Shown piece after piece: positions 43,003 through 52,673 of a stretch of DNA of 64,000 nucleotides. The notes beneath the pieces were generated by a model. That model was not told the DNA's origin, searched no databases, and worked only from the letters and a program-made list of their open reading frames with translations. How positions within the stretch are numbered: the stretch's first letter is position 1; the number at the start of each line of letters is the position of its first letter. Source of the DNA: Gammaproteobacteria bacterium (GTDB lineage Bacteria; Pseudomonadota; Gammaproteobacteria; Burkholderiales; Nitrosomonadaceae); contig CP054180.1 of the NCBI GenBank assembly GCA_015709635.1, positions 1,426,001-1,490,000 of the forward strand, read 5' to 3'. The position numbers were made by a program, and so were the translations under genes.

Positions 43003-43395
43003 ATGACCAAGCAAATCATCCATACCGCCGATGCGCCACAGGCTATCGGCACTTACTCACAGGCAGTGCGGGTGAAGGGAGGAGGATATACGATCTATCT
43101 ATCGGGGCAGATCGGGTTGGATCCGGTCAGTATGCAAATGGCAGACGATATCGAAGACCAGACTCAACAGGTATTTGCCAATCTGAAAGCGGTGGCGGCA
43201 GCCGGCGGCGGCAGTTTGAGCGACATTGTGAAGCTCAATATATTTCTGACCGACCTGGCGAATTTCGCGCTGGTCAACGACATCATGGCCAGCCATTTTT
43301 CCCAGCCCTATCCGGCGCGTGCGGCTGTCGGCGTCAAAGCGTTGCCGCGCGGTGCGCTGGTGGAAATGGATGCAATCATGGTGTTGCCAAATTAA
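43003..43395 (+). CDS. ridA: RidA family (YjgF/YER057c/UK114) enamine/imine deaminase
   Basis: RidA proteins hydrolyse reactive 2-aminoacrylate-type enamines made by PLP enzymes. The protein is 130 residues, normal for the family. It shows APQAIGTYSQAVRVKGG, YLSGQIGLDP, the conserved Arg in YPARAAVGVKALPRGALVE, and the ending MDAIMVLPN. GGGAG is 6 bases before the ATG. recG follows 36 bases later on the same strand. Confidence 0.93.
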   Translation: MTKQIIHTADAPQAIGTYSQAVRVKGGGYTIYLSGQIGLDPVSMQMADDIEDQTQQVFANLKAVAAAGGGSLSDIVKLNIFLTDLANFALVNDIMASHFSQPYPARAAVGVKALPRGALVEMDAIMVLPN

Positions 43396-43431
43396 GCTCA
43401 ACTGTACAGTCGTACGATCACAAACGGTGCG

Positions 43432-45465
43432 ATGATTGCCCATTCCGCCGTGCAGGAGAAACTATCCCGCCTGGGTATTTGCAACGATCTGGACTTGATT
43501 TTGCATTTGCCGATCCGCTACGAAGACGAAACGCGGTTGTTTGCAATTGCCGATGCGCCACCAGGACAAACGGTGCAAGTCGAAGGCGTCATCGTGCATG
43601 CCGAAGTCGTGGTTCGGCCCAGGCGGCAACTGGTTTGCCAAGTTGAAGACAACAGCGGAGTGCTGGTCATGCGTTTCCTGAATTTCTACGGCAGTCAGAT
43701 CAAAACCTACGCGGAGGGTAAGCGTGTGCGGTTGTTGGGCGAGGTGCGCAGCGGTTTTTTCGGCGCGGAAATGGTACATCCCAAATGCCGCATCGTACGC
43801 ACCGGGGAACCGCTGGCTGAAGCGATGACGCCGGTTTATCCTGTGACTGCCGGTTTGTCACAAAAGATTCTCGGCAAATTGATCAAGCAAGCTTTGCAGC
43901 AGGCGCAGCAAACACTGAATGAAACCCTGCCCGAGCGCATCATCCGGCAATACCGGCTGGCAGGTTTCCGCGATAGTGTGATGTGCTTGCACAATCCGCC
44001 TCCCGAGGTATCGATGGAAGCATTGCAGGCACGCACCCATCCCGCCTGGCGGCGTATCAAATTCGACGAATTGCTGGCGCAGCAGCTATCGATGCGCATA
44101 CATTACCGGCAGCGGCGCAGCCGTGCCGCGCCGGTTTTGGTGCAAAAAGGCGAATTGCAGCAATCGTTTCTCGCGCAGCTAAATTTTCAACTGACCGCTG
44201 CACAAACCAAGGTTGCCACGGAAATCAGCCGCGATCTGACCTCTCCTTACCCGATGCAGCGCTTGCTGCAAGGCGATGTCGGCAGCGGTAAAACGATCGT
44301 GGCTGCTTTGGCCGCGCTGCAAGCGATCGAGAACGGTTTCCAAGCCGCGATCATGGCGCCGACCGAAATCCTCGCCGAACAGCATTTTCAGAAACTGACA
44401 AGTTGGTTCGAGCCGCTGGGAATTGCGGTGGTCTGGCTATCCGGCAGCCAGAAGAAGAAACAGAAGCGAGCCGTGCTGGAACAAATCGAAGTGGGTTCCG
44501 CGCGGCTCGTGATCGGCACGCATGCCTTGTTTCAAGAGCAGGTGGTGTTTCAGCAATTAGGCTTGGCGATCATTGATGAACAGCATCGTTTCGGTGTGCA
44601 CCAGCGACTGGCGCTGCGCATGAAAGGTGCACAATCCGATCAGGTGCCGCATCAATTGATGATGAGTGCCACGCCGATACCGCGCACGCTGTCGATGAGT
44701 TATTTTGCCGATCTGGATGTGTCGATCATCGATGAATTACCGCCCGGACGGTCGCCGGTCGTAACCAAATTGATCGCCGATAATCGCCGTGGCGAGATCA
44801 TGGCTCGGATTCAACAGGCTTGCGAACAAGGCAAGCAAGTCTACTGGGTGTGTCCGTTGATCGAGGAATCCGAAACCTTGCAATTGCAAACCGCGCTGGA
44901 AACTTGCGAAAATTTAACCAGCATGTTGCCGCATGTGCGTGTCGGTTTGGTGCACGGGCGCTTATCGCCACAGGAGAAAGTGGCTGTTATGGCGTCGTTC
45001 AAACAAGGGGACATTCAATTGCTGGTGGCGACGACGGTTATCGAAGTCGGCGTGGACGTGCCGAATGCGTCGCTGATGGTGATTGAGAATGCCGAGCGCA
45101 TGGGGTTGTCGCAATTGCATCAATTGCGCGGCCGTGTCGGACGCGGCACGGAAGCCAGCATTTGCATTTTATTGTTTCAACAACCGTTATCCGAAATCGC
45201 GCGCCAGCGGCTCAAAATTATTTTTGAATACACCGATGGTTTTGAAATTGCCCGCCAGGACCTGCAACTGCGCGGCCCCGGTGAATTTCTCGGCGCACGT
45301 CAGAGCGGCGTGCCGATGCTGCGTTTTGCCGATCTGGAGCAAGATGGTGAATTGCTGAGCGCGGCGCAAGCTGCCGCCGAGGAAATGCTCAACGATCACC
45401 CGGAAATGGCGCAGCGGCATATTGCGCGCTGGTTGGGGGATAGAACGGAGTATTTACGGGTCTAG
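43432..45465 (+). CDS. recG: ATP-dependent DNA helicase RecG
   Basis: RecG is a branch-migration helicase that remodels stalled replication forks and R-loops. The 677-residue protein has an N-terminal wedge/OB domain (about 50-150), Walker A LLQGDVGSGKTIVAALAA, DEQH-type motif II IIDEQHRFGVHQR, motif III LMMSATPIPRTLSMSYF, and motif VI HQLRGRVGRG, plus the RecG tail FEIARQDLQLRGPGEFLG then ARQSG. Everything expected is intact. Its stop codon is the left edge of dispersed repeat copy A. Confidence 0.97.
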   Translation: MIAHSAVQEKLSRLGICNDLDLILHLPIRYEDETRLFAIADAPPGQTVQVEGVIVHAEVVVRPRRQLVCQVEDNSGVLVMRFLNFYGSQIKTYAEGKRVRLLGEVRSGFFGAEMVHPKCRIVRTGEPLAEAMTPVYPVTAGLSQKILGKLIKQALQQAQQTLNETLPERIIRQYRLAGFRDSVMCLHNPPPEVSMEALQARTHPAWRRIKFDELLAQQLSMRIHYRQRRSRAAPVLVQKGELQQSFLAQLNFQLTAAQTKVATEISRDLTSPYPMQRLLQGDVGSGKTIVAALAALQAIENGFQAAIMAPTEILAEQHFQKLTSWFEPLGIAVVWLSGSQKKKQKRAVLEQIEVGSARLVIGTHALFQEQVVFQQLGLAIIDEQHRFGVHQRLALRMKGAQSDQVPHQLMMSATPIPRTLSMSYFADLDVSIIDELPPGRSPVVTKLIADNRRGEIMARIQQACEQGKQVYWVCPLIEESETLQLQTALETCENLTSMLPHVRVGLVHGRLSPQEKVAVMASFKQGDIQLLVATTVIEVGVDVPNASLMVIENAERMGLSQLHQLRGRVGRGTEASICILLFQQPLSEIARQRLKIIFEYTDGFEIARQDLQLRGPGEFLGARQSGVPMLRFADLEQDGELLSAAQAAAEEMLNDHPEMAQRHIARWLGDRTEYLRV

Positions 45466-45606
45466 AAGCGCTGAAAAACGACTGCGCTCGTTCAAGCTGC
45501 GTTGAAATCAGGCTCAAAATGTTCATTTACTCCATGTAAATTGCGCTTTTTCACCTGGTTTCGCCTTGCCCGATCATCGCTCGCTACCTTTTTCAGCGTT
45601 TCCCTA
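45465..45606. repeat. Dispersed structured repeat, copy A (MITE-like)
   Basis: This roughly 140-base unit has near-identical terminal inverted repeats: AAGCGCTGAAAAA (45466-45478) and, from the right, AAACGCTGAAAAA (45601-45589), matching at 12 of 13. An internal hairpin ATTTAC(45525-45530)-tccat-GTAAAT(45536-45541) is structurally conserved in copy B at 34262-34382. Both copies lie just past the stop codon of a minus-strand gene. Confidence 0.75.
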
Positions 45607-45622
45607 GCCATGTAATGCGAAC

Positions 45623-46768
45623 TCAGTCTCCCGCCACAACCCGGTTTCGCCCCAACTCTTTCGCTTGATACAGCCGGGTATCGGCAACTGACATAAAACT
45701 ATCGACTGTATCCGTTTTGCCGGGTATGCGCGTGATTGATCCGATTGAGACGGTTAAATACCGCGATGCACTGCTATATTCATTGTGAATGTGCAAATTT
45801 TCCATTTCCTTGCGGATAATTTCAGCAAACTCTGTGGTACCTTGATAATCAAGATTCGCTGCCAGAATACCGAACTCCTCACCGCCCAGGCGGAAGGGGA
45901 AGTCGCCGGGCCGGTGACAGATTTCTTTTAATTTTCGGCTAATCTGCATCAATGCGCGGTCGCCAGCGCTATGCCCGTAATGGTCATTGATTTTCTTGAA
46001 GTGATCGATGTCCAGCATGATCAGCGCCAAAGGGGCTTTATCGCGCTTGGCTCTTTTTAATTCGCGTGCAAATATCGTATTGAAATGCCGGCGATTGAAC
46101 AAATCGGTAAGCTGGTCGGTTACCGCCAGTGACTCCAATCTCAAATTCGCTTTGCGCAATTGCTTATTGGCTTTATGCAGTTCTTTTTCAATTTGCTCCC
46201 GCTTGTGGCTTTCACGCATGAGCTCCATCGTGCGCGAAGATAAGCTATCGTACATCTGCATCACGGTTTCTATGACAACCCGGATTGAACCACTCATTTT
46301 CTTATCGGAAGCGATTTTGGCTTGATCGAAAGACAATCCGTCATCGATGTATTGAATAAGAAGCGCCATGCGCTTGTCGCTATCCAGAATGTGGAATGCC
46401 AGCCAGCGAATCAGAAATAAAATGATGCTTTCAATGATTTCGTTTTGCGGTTTGTTTTTTTCACCTTCCTTCAGCTCGATGACTTTGGGCAGGAACGAAG
46501 AATGACTCAGTTGATGCGAAGATAGCCAGGAATCATTGCCAAAGTGTTCGAGCCAGATAGCTTCTTCAGTTTCAAAATGAAATTCGGCGTATTGTGTCAA
46601 TTCGGTAAAAATATCATTTGTTTCAATCGGGTTGCCGCGCACCAAAGCGGTTGCTAGCCGGTTTAGTAACGAAACGAGCTTTTTATGCTGCTCGTCGATG
46701 ATGGCTATCCCGGTATCCAGATTCTCATTCCATGGGAATACTTCAAATTTATCCAAAAGGTAATTCAT
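45623..46768 (-). CDS. Bacteriohemerythrin-GGDEF diguanylate cyclase
   Basis: This 381-residue protein joins a hemerythrin domain (about 10-140) to a GGDEF domain (about 215-381) through a coiled coil. The di-iron ligands are visible: His in DEQHKKL, H-x3-E in HFETEE, H-x3-H in SHQLSH, and H-x4-D in HILDSD. The cyclase motif is GGEEF (RLGGEEFGIL), with an RxxD inhibitory site (RPGD) exactly five residues before it. It should make cyclic di-GMP, with output tuned by O2 or redox state through the hemerythrin domain and by product feedback. No membrane helix is present, so it is cytoplasmic. Confidence 0.93.
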   Translation of the reverse strand: MNYLLDKFEVFPWNENLDTGIAIIDEQHKKLVSLLNRLATALVRGNPIETNDIFTELTQYAEFHFETEEAIWLEHFGNDSWLSSHQLSHSSFLPKVIELKEGEKNKPQNEIIESIILFLIRWLAFHILDSDKRMALLIQYIDDGLSFDQAKIASDKKMSGSIRVVIETVMQMYDSLSSRTMELMRESHKREQIEKELHKANKQLRKANLRLESLAVTDQLTDLFNRRHFNTIFARELKRAKRDKAPLALIMLDIDHFKKINDHYGHSAGDRALMQISRKLKEICHRPGDFPFRLGGEEFGILAANLDYQGTTEFAEIIRKEMENLHIHNEYSSASRYLTVSIGSITRIPGKTDTVDSFMSVADTRLYQAKELGRNRVVAGD

Positions 46769-47046
46769 TTAATACTTCTGAGTATTGATGGTTAAAAATC
46801 TAATAAACGGAGCAAACCAGCGTCATCTTAATCCTACTTCCACTCTTATGAATTTTACCATTCTTGGCATTAAGGAAATGTACTGAATGACCGGTACGAT
46901 GAATCACGGCCGGATGGTCGCGGTTATGCAATGCCTGTATACAGTCTGTTGTATAATCCGCTGCCAACAGCTCTCAAAATAACTTTGCCGGATCGCAGCA
47001 TTAGAATTTCCATCATGCAACAATCCCATTTGATAATATTGCCGCA

Positions 47047-47589
47047 ATGAATGAAGCGCATCCGCTGGCATGGCATGCGGAACTGATCTCTGTTTCATTC
47101 CGTCAGCGCATCTGGTTGCAAGATCGCGGCTCCTTGACGCGGCGCATTCAAGACCGCTGCAGCGGTTTTCGCGTGCAGCCGGTGTTTCAGTCGTTGCGCC
47201 GGGTTTATGGTGATGAGCAGGATGTCATGCAATTGCGTCCGAATGAATTGGCGTTGGTGCGGGAAGTTTATTTATATTGCGGTAACACTCCGCTAGTGTT
47301 CGCGCATTCCGTGGTGGCGCGTAAGAATTTGCGCGGTGCGTGGCGCGGATTGAGTGGATTGGGCAATAAGTCGTTAGGAACGGTGTTGTTTACCAATCCC
47401 AAAATCAAACGCACGCCACTGCAGTTTAAAAAAGTGAGTTGCGGGCATTTTTTGTACGAACGCGCGTGCAGCCGTTTACCGGAAAAACCGGCGAATCTGT
47501 GGGCGCGGCGTTCGTTGTTTACCTTGCACGGCCAATCGATTCTAGTGACCGAAGTATTTTTACCCGCTATCTTGAATTTACCGTTATGA
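47047..47589 (+). CDS. ubiC: Chorismate pyruvate-lyase
   Basis: UbiC converts chorismate to 4-hydroxybenzoate and pyruvate, starting ubiquinone synthesis. The 180-residue protein has the expected WLQDRGSLTRRIQ with the conserved Arg, LVREVYLYCGNTPLVFAHSV, and the late Glu in LVTEVFLPAIL. A promoter-like TATAAT lies about 95 bases upstream at 46952-46957. The stop overlaps the ubiA start in ATGA, so the two are translationally coupled. Confidence 0.93.
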   Translation: MNEAHPLAWHAELISVSFRQRIWLQDRGSLTRRIQDRCSGFRVQPVFQSLRRVYGDEQDVMQLRPNELALVREVYLYCGNTPLVFAHSVVARKNLRGAWRGLSGLGNKSLGTVLFTNPKIKRTPLQFKKVSCGHFLYERACSRLPEKPANLWARRSLFTLHGQSILVTEVFLPAILNLPL

Positions 47590-48455
47590 ACGTGGCAGAT
47601 CGAATCAAAACCTACGCGCAATTGATGCGGCTCGACAAACCGATCGGTATTTTGCTGTTGTTGTGGCCCATGCTGTGGGGTCTGTGGTTTGCGGCACAAG
47701 GCTTTCCCGATGGGCTTATTCTGGTTATTTTTGTGCTGGGCACAGTGTTGATGCGCTCTGCGGGTTGCGTCATCAACGATTTTGCCGACCGTAAAATCGA
47801 TTCGCATGTCGAGCGTACCAAGAACCGGCCAATGGCCGCAGGAAGAGTGAGTTCCAAGGAAGCGTTATGGTTGGCGGCGGGGTTGAGTATCTGCGCTTTT
47901 TTATTGGTTCTGCCCCTGAATCAGTTAACTATTCTGCTTTCCGTGCCGGCATTGTTTCTGGCAGGAACCTACCCGTTCACCAAACGTTTTTTTGCCATGC
48001 CGCAGGCGTATTTGGGCATTGCGTTCAGTTTCGGCATTCCCATGGCTTTCGCCGCACAAACCGGCAGTTTGCCGTCGATTATCTGGATTCTGATGCTTGC
48101 CAATCTGTTCTGGGTGATCGCTTATGATACGGCGTACGCCATCGTCGATAAGCCGGATGATCTGAAAATTGGCATCAAAACCTCGGCGATTACTTTCGGC
48201 CAGTTTGATGTGCTGGGTGTCATGGTATGCCACGCATGCTTCCTTGCGATCATGTTGCTGATCGGACAACTGCAGCAGATGAATCTGGCGTATTACGCCG
48301 GACTGATAACGGCAAGCGGCTTGATTGCCTACCAATACAAGCTGATCCGCAACCGCGACCGGGCCTTGTGCTTCAAGGCTTTTTTGCACAACAATTGGGT
48401 GGGGATGGCCGTATTTGCCGGAATCGTACTCGATTTTGCCATTTTTCCGCATTAA
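47586..48455 (+). CDS. ubiA: 4-hydroxybenzoate polyprenyltransferase
   Basis: UbiA prenylates 4-hydroxybenzoate in the inner membrane. From this ATG the protein is 289 residues with about eight helices. The first Asp-rich motif is NDFADRKIDSHVERTKNRP and the second is AYDTAYAIVDKPDDLKIG. The N-terminus RIKTYAQLMRLDKPIGILLLLWPMLWGL is characteristic, with the start overlapping ubiC by four bases. The frame opens further upstream (47439), but that part overlaps ubiC. ubiD follows 9 bases later. Confidence 0.96.
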   Translation: MNVADRIKTYAQLMRLDKPIGILLLLWPMLWGLWFAAQGFPDGLILVIFVLGTVLMRSAGCVINDFADRKIDSHVERTKNRPMAAGRVSSKEALWLAAGLSICAFLLVLPLNQLTILLSVPALFLAGTYPFTKRFFAMPQAYLGIAFSFGIPMAFAAQTGSLPSIIWILMLANLFWVIAYDTAYAIVDKPDDLKIGIKTSAITFGQFDVLGVMVCHACFLAIMLLIGQLQQMNLAYYAGLITASGLIAYQYKLIRNRDRALCFKAFLHNNWVGMAVFAGIVLDFAIFPH

Positions 48456-48464
48456 GGATTCCTC

Positions 48465-49928
48465 ATGCAATATAAAGACCTGCGCGATTTTCTGGCGCAA
48501 TTGGAAGCGCTGGGAGAGCTGAAGCGCATTCAAACCGAAGTCGATCCCAAGCTGGAAATGACGGAAATTTGCGATCGCATTCTCAAAGCGCAAGGGCCGG
48601 CGGTGTTGTTCGAGCATCCTAAAGGCCACACCATGCCGGTGCTGGGTAATTTGTTCGGTACCCCCAAGCGCGTGGCATTAGGTATGGGGCAAGAATCGGT
48701 CGAAGCGCTGCGCGAGGTCGGCAAGCTGCTGGCCTACCTGAAAGAACCCGATCCGCCGAAGGGACTGAAAGATGCCTGGGATAAATTGCCGGTATTGAAA
48801 CAAGTATTGAACATGGCGCCGAGGGAATTGAGTAGCGCACCATGCCAGGAAATCGTCTGGGAAGGCAACGATGTCGATCTGAACCGGATACCGATTCAGA
48901 CGTGCTGGCCGGGCGATGTTGCGCCGCTGATCACCTGGGGTTTGACGGTGACCCGCGGGCCGAACAAAACCCGGCAGAATTTAGGTATTTACCGTCAGCA
49001 AGTGATCGCGCCCAACAAAGTGATCATGCGTTGGTTGGCGCATCGTGGCGGCGCGCTGGATTTCCGTGAATTCAGTCTGCAAAATCCCGGTAAGCCTTAT
49101 CCGCTGGCGGTGGCTTTGGGCGCCGATCCGGCGACCATTCTCGGTGCCGTGACACCGGTGCCGGATACATTGAGCGAATATCAGTTTGCCGGGCTGCTGC
49201 GCGGCGCGAAAACCGAAGTGGTGAAGTGCATCGGTAACGACCTGCAGGTGCCGGCAAGCGCCGAGATTGTGCTGGAAGGCGCGATTCATCCCGGTGAAAC
49301 CGCACTGGAGGGACCTTATGGCGACCACACCGGTTACTACAACGAGCAGGAAACCTTTCCGGTCTTTACCATCAATCGCATCACCATGCGGCGCAATCCG
49401 ATTTATCATTCGACGTACACCGGCAAACCGCCCGATGAACCGGCCATTCTGGGCGTGGCGTTGAACGAAGTGTTCGTGCCGCTGCTGCAAAAACAATTTC
49501 CGGAAATTACCGATTTTTATCTGCCACCGGAAGGATGTTCGTACCGTATGGCGGTGGTCAGCATGAAAAAGCAATACGCCGGGCACAGTAAGCGCGTGAT
49601 GTTCGGTATCTGGAGCTTTTTGCGCCAATTCATGTACACCAAGTTCATCATCGTCACCGACGACGACATCAACGTGCGCGACTGGAAGGAAGTGATCTGG
49701 GCGATCACCACTCGCGTCGATCCGGTGCGCGATACCTTGCTGGTGGAAAACACCCCGATCGATTACCTCGATTTTGCCAGCCCGATTTCCGGATTGGGCG
49801 GCAAGATGGGATTGGATGCGACCAACAAATTTCCCGGTGAAACAAACCGCGAGTGGGGCACGCCGATTGTGATGGATGATGCAATCAAGCAGCGGGTTGA
49901 TGCCATTTGGCAGGATCTCGGAATTTAA
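48465..49928 (+). CDS. ubiD: 4-hydroxy-3-polyprenylbenzoate decarboxylase
   Basis: UbiD removes the carboxyl group from the UbiA product, using prenylated FMN made by UbiX. The 487-residue length is standard. It contains MQYKDLRDFLAQLEALGELKRI, the cofactor/substrate region with NLGIYRQQVI and RGGALD, EGPYGDHTGYYNEQETFPVF with the catalytic Glu/Asp region, and DDDINVRDWKEVIWA. AAGGA lies 6 bases before the ATG. With ubiC and ubiA it makes a three-gene ubiquinone operon. Confidence 0.96.
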   Translation: MQYKDLRDFLAQLEALGELKRIQTEVDPKLEMTEICDRILKAQGPAVLFEHPKGHTMPVLGNLFGTPKRVALGMGQESVEALREVGKLLAYLKEPDPPKGLKDAWDKLPVLKQVLNMAPRELSSAPCQEIVWEGNDVDLNRIPIQTCWPGDVAPLITWGLTVTRGPNKTRQNLGIYRQQVIAPNKVIMRWLAHRGGALDFREFSLQNPGKPYPLAVALGADPATILGAVTPVPDTLSEYQFAGLLRGAKTEVVKCIGNDLQVPASAEIVLEGAIHPGETALEGPYGDHTGYYNEQETFPVFTINRITMRRNPIYHSTYTGKPPDEPAILGVALNEVFVPLLQKQFPEITDFYLPPEGCSYRMAVVSMKKQYAGHSKRVMFGIWSFLRQFMYTKFIIVTDDDINVRDWKEVIWAITTRVDPVRDTLLVENTPIDYLDFASPISGLGGKMGLDATNKFPGETNREWGTPIVMDDAIKQRVDAIWQDLGI

Positions 49929-49932
49929 CACC

Positions 49933-50277
49933 ATGCGCGAGGTTTGGCACACCATCTTGTTGCTGACCATGAGCAACGTGTTCATGACGTTTGCCTGGTA
50001 CGCGCATTTGAAGGAATTGAACCACAAACCGTGGATTGTTGCCGCGCTGGTCAGTTGGGGCATTGCTTTCTTCGAATACATGCTACAGGTTCCCGCCAAT
50101 CGCATCGGTTATTCGGTGCTATCGGTGGCACAACTCAAGATCCTGCAGGAAGTCGTCACGCTGACCGTGTTTGTGCCGTTCGCACTCTGGTATTTGAAGG
50201 AACCGTTGAAGCTCGATTATCTCTGGGCAGCCTTGTGCATGGTAGGGGCGATTTATTTCATGTTCCGTACACGATAG
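49933..50277 (+). CDS. DUF486 family small membrane protein
   Basis: This 114-residue protein has four helices and matches the DUF486/DMT-like pattern: TFAWYAHLKELNHKPWIVAA, SWGIAFFEYMLQVPANRIGY, FALWYLKEPLKLDYLWAALC. Members are thought to resemble small drug/metabolite transporters, but the substrate is unknown. The frame opens at 49876 inside ubiD; the ATG at 49933, 4 bases after the ubiD stop, is the natural start. It is likely the last gene of the ubi operon. Confidence 0.88.
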   Translation: MREVWHTILLLTMSNVFMTFAWYAHLKELNHKPWIVAALVSWGIAFFEYMLQVPANRIGYSVLSVAQLKILQEVVTLTVFVPFALWYLKEPLKLDYLWAALCMVGAIYFMFRTR

Positions 50278-50417
50278 TCATATTTTGATTTTTTGCATAA
50301 TGCAAAATTCTTTTTTTCGATAGATCGCCAAATGCGAGAAAGAGTACAATACGCAATCGTTCGGAAGGATTACAAATAATTGAATCAGATGGATAAGCAC
50401 TGCGAAGTAAACCCGGA

Positions 50418-52631
50418 ATGAAGAAACACATCACCCTGCGGATATTCATCCTGATTTTATTACTTACTTTACCGCTAGCCGGATGGGGCAGTTGCGTTGT
50501 CCCCAAAACCACAGACCAGAATGAAAGCGAAAGCGAGCATAAACCTGTCATCAAACCGCAAAAGAAACCCGTATTTATTGAAGCTGATCGCATTACCGGC
50601 TATTACAAACAAGAAGTCGAGGCGACCGGAAATGCGGTGTTGCAGCAGGGTGACAATACGCTCAGCGCAGACCGCATGAAATACTACGAGCAGACCGAAG
50701 ACGCCGAAGTGGAAGGGAATGTGCGCTTGGAGAGACCCAAGGATATCCTGAAAGGTAAGAAGCTCGAGCTTAATGTCGGAACTGAAGTCGGTCAGTTAAC
50801 CGAGCCGCGCTATTCAATGAAAAAAGGACGAGGCCGCGGTGCTGGCGATATCCTGTATCTCGAGGGTGAAGATCATTATCGTGTCACAGAAGCCAATTAC
50901 ACGACTTGTCCGGAAAGAAAACGTGACTGGTATCTGCGAACAGAGGAACTGGAAGTCGACAATAAGAAGGAAGTCGGTACAGCACGGAATGTCAGTGTCG
51001 TTTTTAAAGACGTGCCGATTCTGTATTCGCCGTGGATAAATTTTTCCTACAGTGGCAAGCGAAAAACAGGATTTCTGACACCGGTTACCGGCTATAACGC
51101 GAAAACCGGATTTGATACCGGATTGCCGATTTATTTAAATATCGCACCAAACATAGATGCCACGATAATGCCCAGAGTTATGACCAGACGCGGTTTTATG
51201 CTGAGTAATGAGTTACGTTATGTCGGCAATAACAATATGAGCGGTAACTTGTTATTCGATATTCTGCCGATGGATATCGACACTAATCGAACCCGCTGGG
51301 GGGTTTTATATACGCATACGCAGGATTTTGGCAGAGGCTGGCAGGGTTTTCTCAACTATAACCGAGTATCCGACGATTTGTATTTCCGTCAATTGACTCC
51401 TAACTTGGCGCAAACCAGTTTGACCAACTTATCGCAACAAGGCGGTGTTGCCTATAACGGCCGCTGGGGCAGGGACGGTGCATTGCAATTCACCGGATTT
51501 GCTCAAGGTTTCCAGACCATACAAGATCCGCTGGCGCCGTTTGTACCTCCCTACGAGCGCTTGCCGCACTTTTCTTTGAATGCGGTGAAATATAACGTAG
51601 GGAAAATGGATTTTGAGTTGAAGAGCAGCTGGACCAACTTCTATCACCCGACGTTCATAAACGGTAACCGCTTAATACTCTACCCAAATGTTAGTCTGCC
51701 GTTACGCAATGAATTCGGTTACATCACACCTAAAATCGGCTTGCACTATACACACTACAATCTGGATAAGCCGGTTGGCGACAAAGGGGAATCTATCGAT
51801 CGGACCATTCCCATTTTCAGTTGGGACAGCGGCGTTGCATTTGATCGGCAACTTGAAGTTAGCGGTACGAAATTTATCCAAACGCTGGAGCCGCGTTTAT
51901 TTTATGTTTACGCGCCTTACCGCAACCAAGATTATCTGCCGAACTTTGATTCCGCGGTCAATGACTTCAGTTTCGCCCAAATACTCACTGAGAATCGCTT
52001 CAGCGGCGGCGATCGCATCAATGATGCCAATCGGGTCGTGACCGCATTAACGTCGCGATTTGTCGAGCAGTCAAGCGGAATTGAATATTTGCGCCTCGCT
52101 ATCGGGCAGCAATTCAATTTCAACGACCCTAAAGTAGTATTGCTTCCGCCTCAAGTCACCAGCGGTAGATCGGACTTCATTGCGGCGATATCGGGGAGAT
52201 TGTCGCGGAGTATCAGTACCGATACCAATATACAGATGGATGAAGCTCATCTACAGACTGAGAAAGTTCGAACTGGTATTAGTTACCAGCCAGAAACCGG
52301 CAAAGTGCTCAATTTGGGTTACCGCTTCACCCGAGGCGTGCTGGAGCAAGTCGATACTTCGGTGCAATGGCCGATCGGCGGGAATTGGCATGGCTTGACC
52401 CGGGTTAATTATTCATTGCTGGATGATAAAATTCTGGCTGGATTGGCAGGTCTTGAATATAACTCATGTTGCTGGGCTTTGCGCTTAGTACTGCAACGGT
52501 TGACGACAGCGACGAATACGACCACTACCGCATTTTTTGTGCAGCTTGAATTGAAGGGATTGATGGGGATCGGCAACAATCCGCTACAAGTACTGCAGCA
52601 AAGCATTCCCGGTTATACCAGCATTCATTGA
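50418..52631 (+). CDS. lptD: LPS-assembly protein LptD
   Basis: LptD is the outer-membrane beta-barrel that with LptE inserts lipopolysaccharide into the outer leaflet. The 737-residue protein has a signal peptide (about 1-25), an OstA/LptA-like beta-jellyroll (about 52-190, with VFIEADRITGYYKQEVEATG), and a C-terminal barrel. Cysteines that form the essential disulfides are in the expected places: C26, one in NYTTCPERKRDWYL, and a CC pair in EYNSCCWALRLVL. It opens the classic lptD-surA-pdxA-rsmA operon. Confidence 0.96.
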   Translation: MKKHITLRIFILILLLTLPLAGWGSCVVPKTTDQNESESEHKPVIKPQKKPVFIEADRITGYYKQEVEATGNAVLQQGDNTLSADRMKYYEQTEDAEVEGNVRLERPKDILKGKKLELNVGTEVGQLTEPRYSMKKGRGRGAGDILYLEGEDHYRVTEANYTTCPERKRDWYLRTEELEVDNKKEVGTARNVSVVFKDVPILYSPWINFSYSGKRKTGFLTPVTGYNAKTGFDTGLPIYLNIAPNIDATIMPRVMTRRGFMLSNELRYVGNNNMSGNLLFDILPMDIDTNRTRWGVLYTHTQDFGRGWQGFLNYNRVSDDLYFRQLTPNLAQTSLTNLSQQGGVAYNGRWGRDGALQFTGFAQGFQTIQDPLAPFVPPYERLPHFSLNAVKYNVGKMDFELKSSWTNFYHPTFINGNRLILYPNVSLPLRNEFGYITPKIGLHYTHYNLDKPVGDKGESIDRTIPIFSWDSGVAFDRQLEVSGTKFIQTLEPRLFYVYAPYRNQDYLPNFDSAVNDFSFAQILTENRFSGGDRINDANRVVTALTSRFVEQSSGIEYLRLAIGQQFNFNDPKVVLLPPQVTSGRSDFIAAISGRLSRSISTDTNIQMDEAHLQTEKVRTGISYQPETGKVLNLGYRFTRGVLEQVDTSVQWPIGGNWHGLTRVNYSLLDDKILAGLAGLEYNSCCWALRLVLQRLTTATNTTTTAFFVQLELKGLMGIGNNPLQVLQQSIPGYTSIH

Positions 52632-52673
52632 TCGTTGAATTTTCCTATCGCATTTATCCGGTTTTGTCATTCT

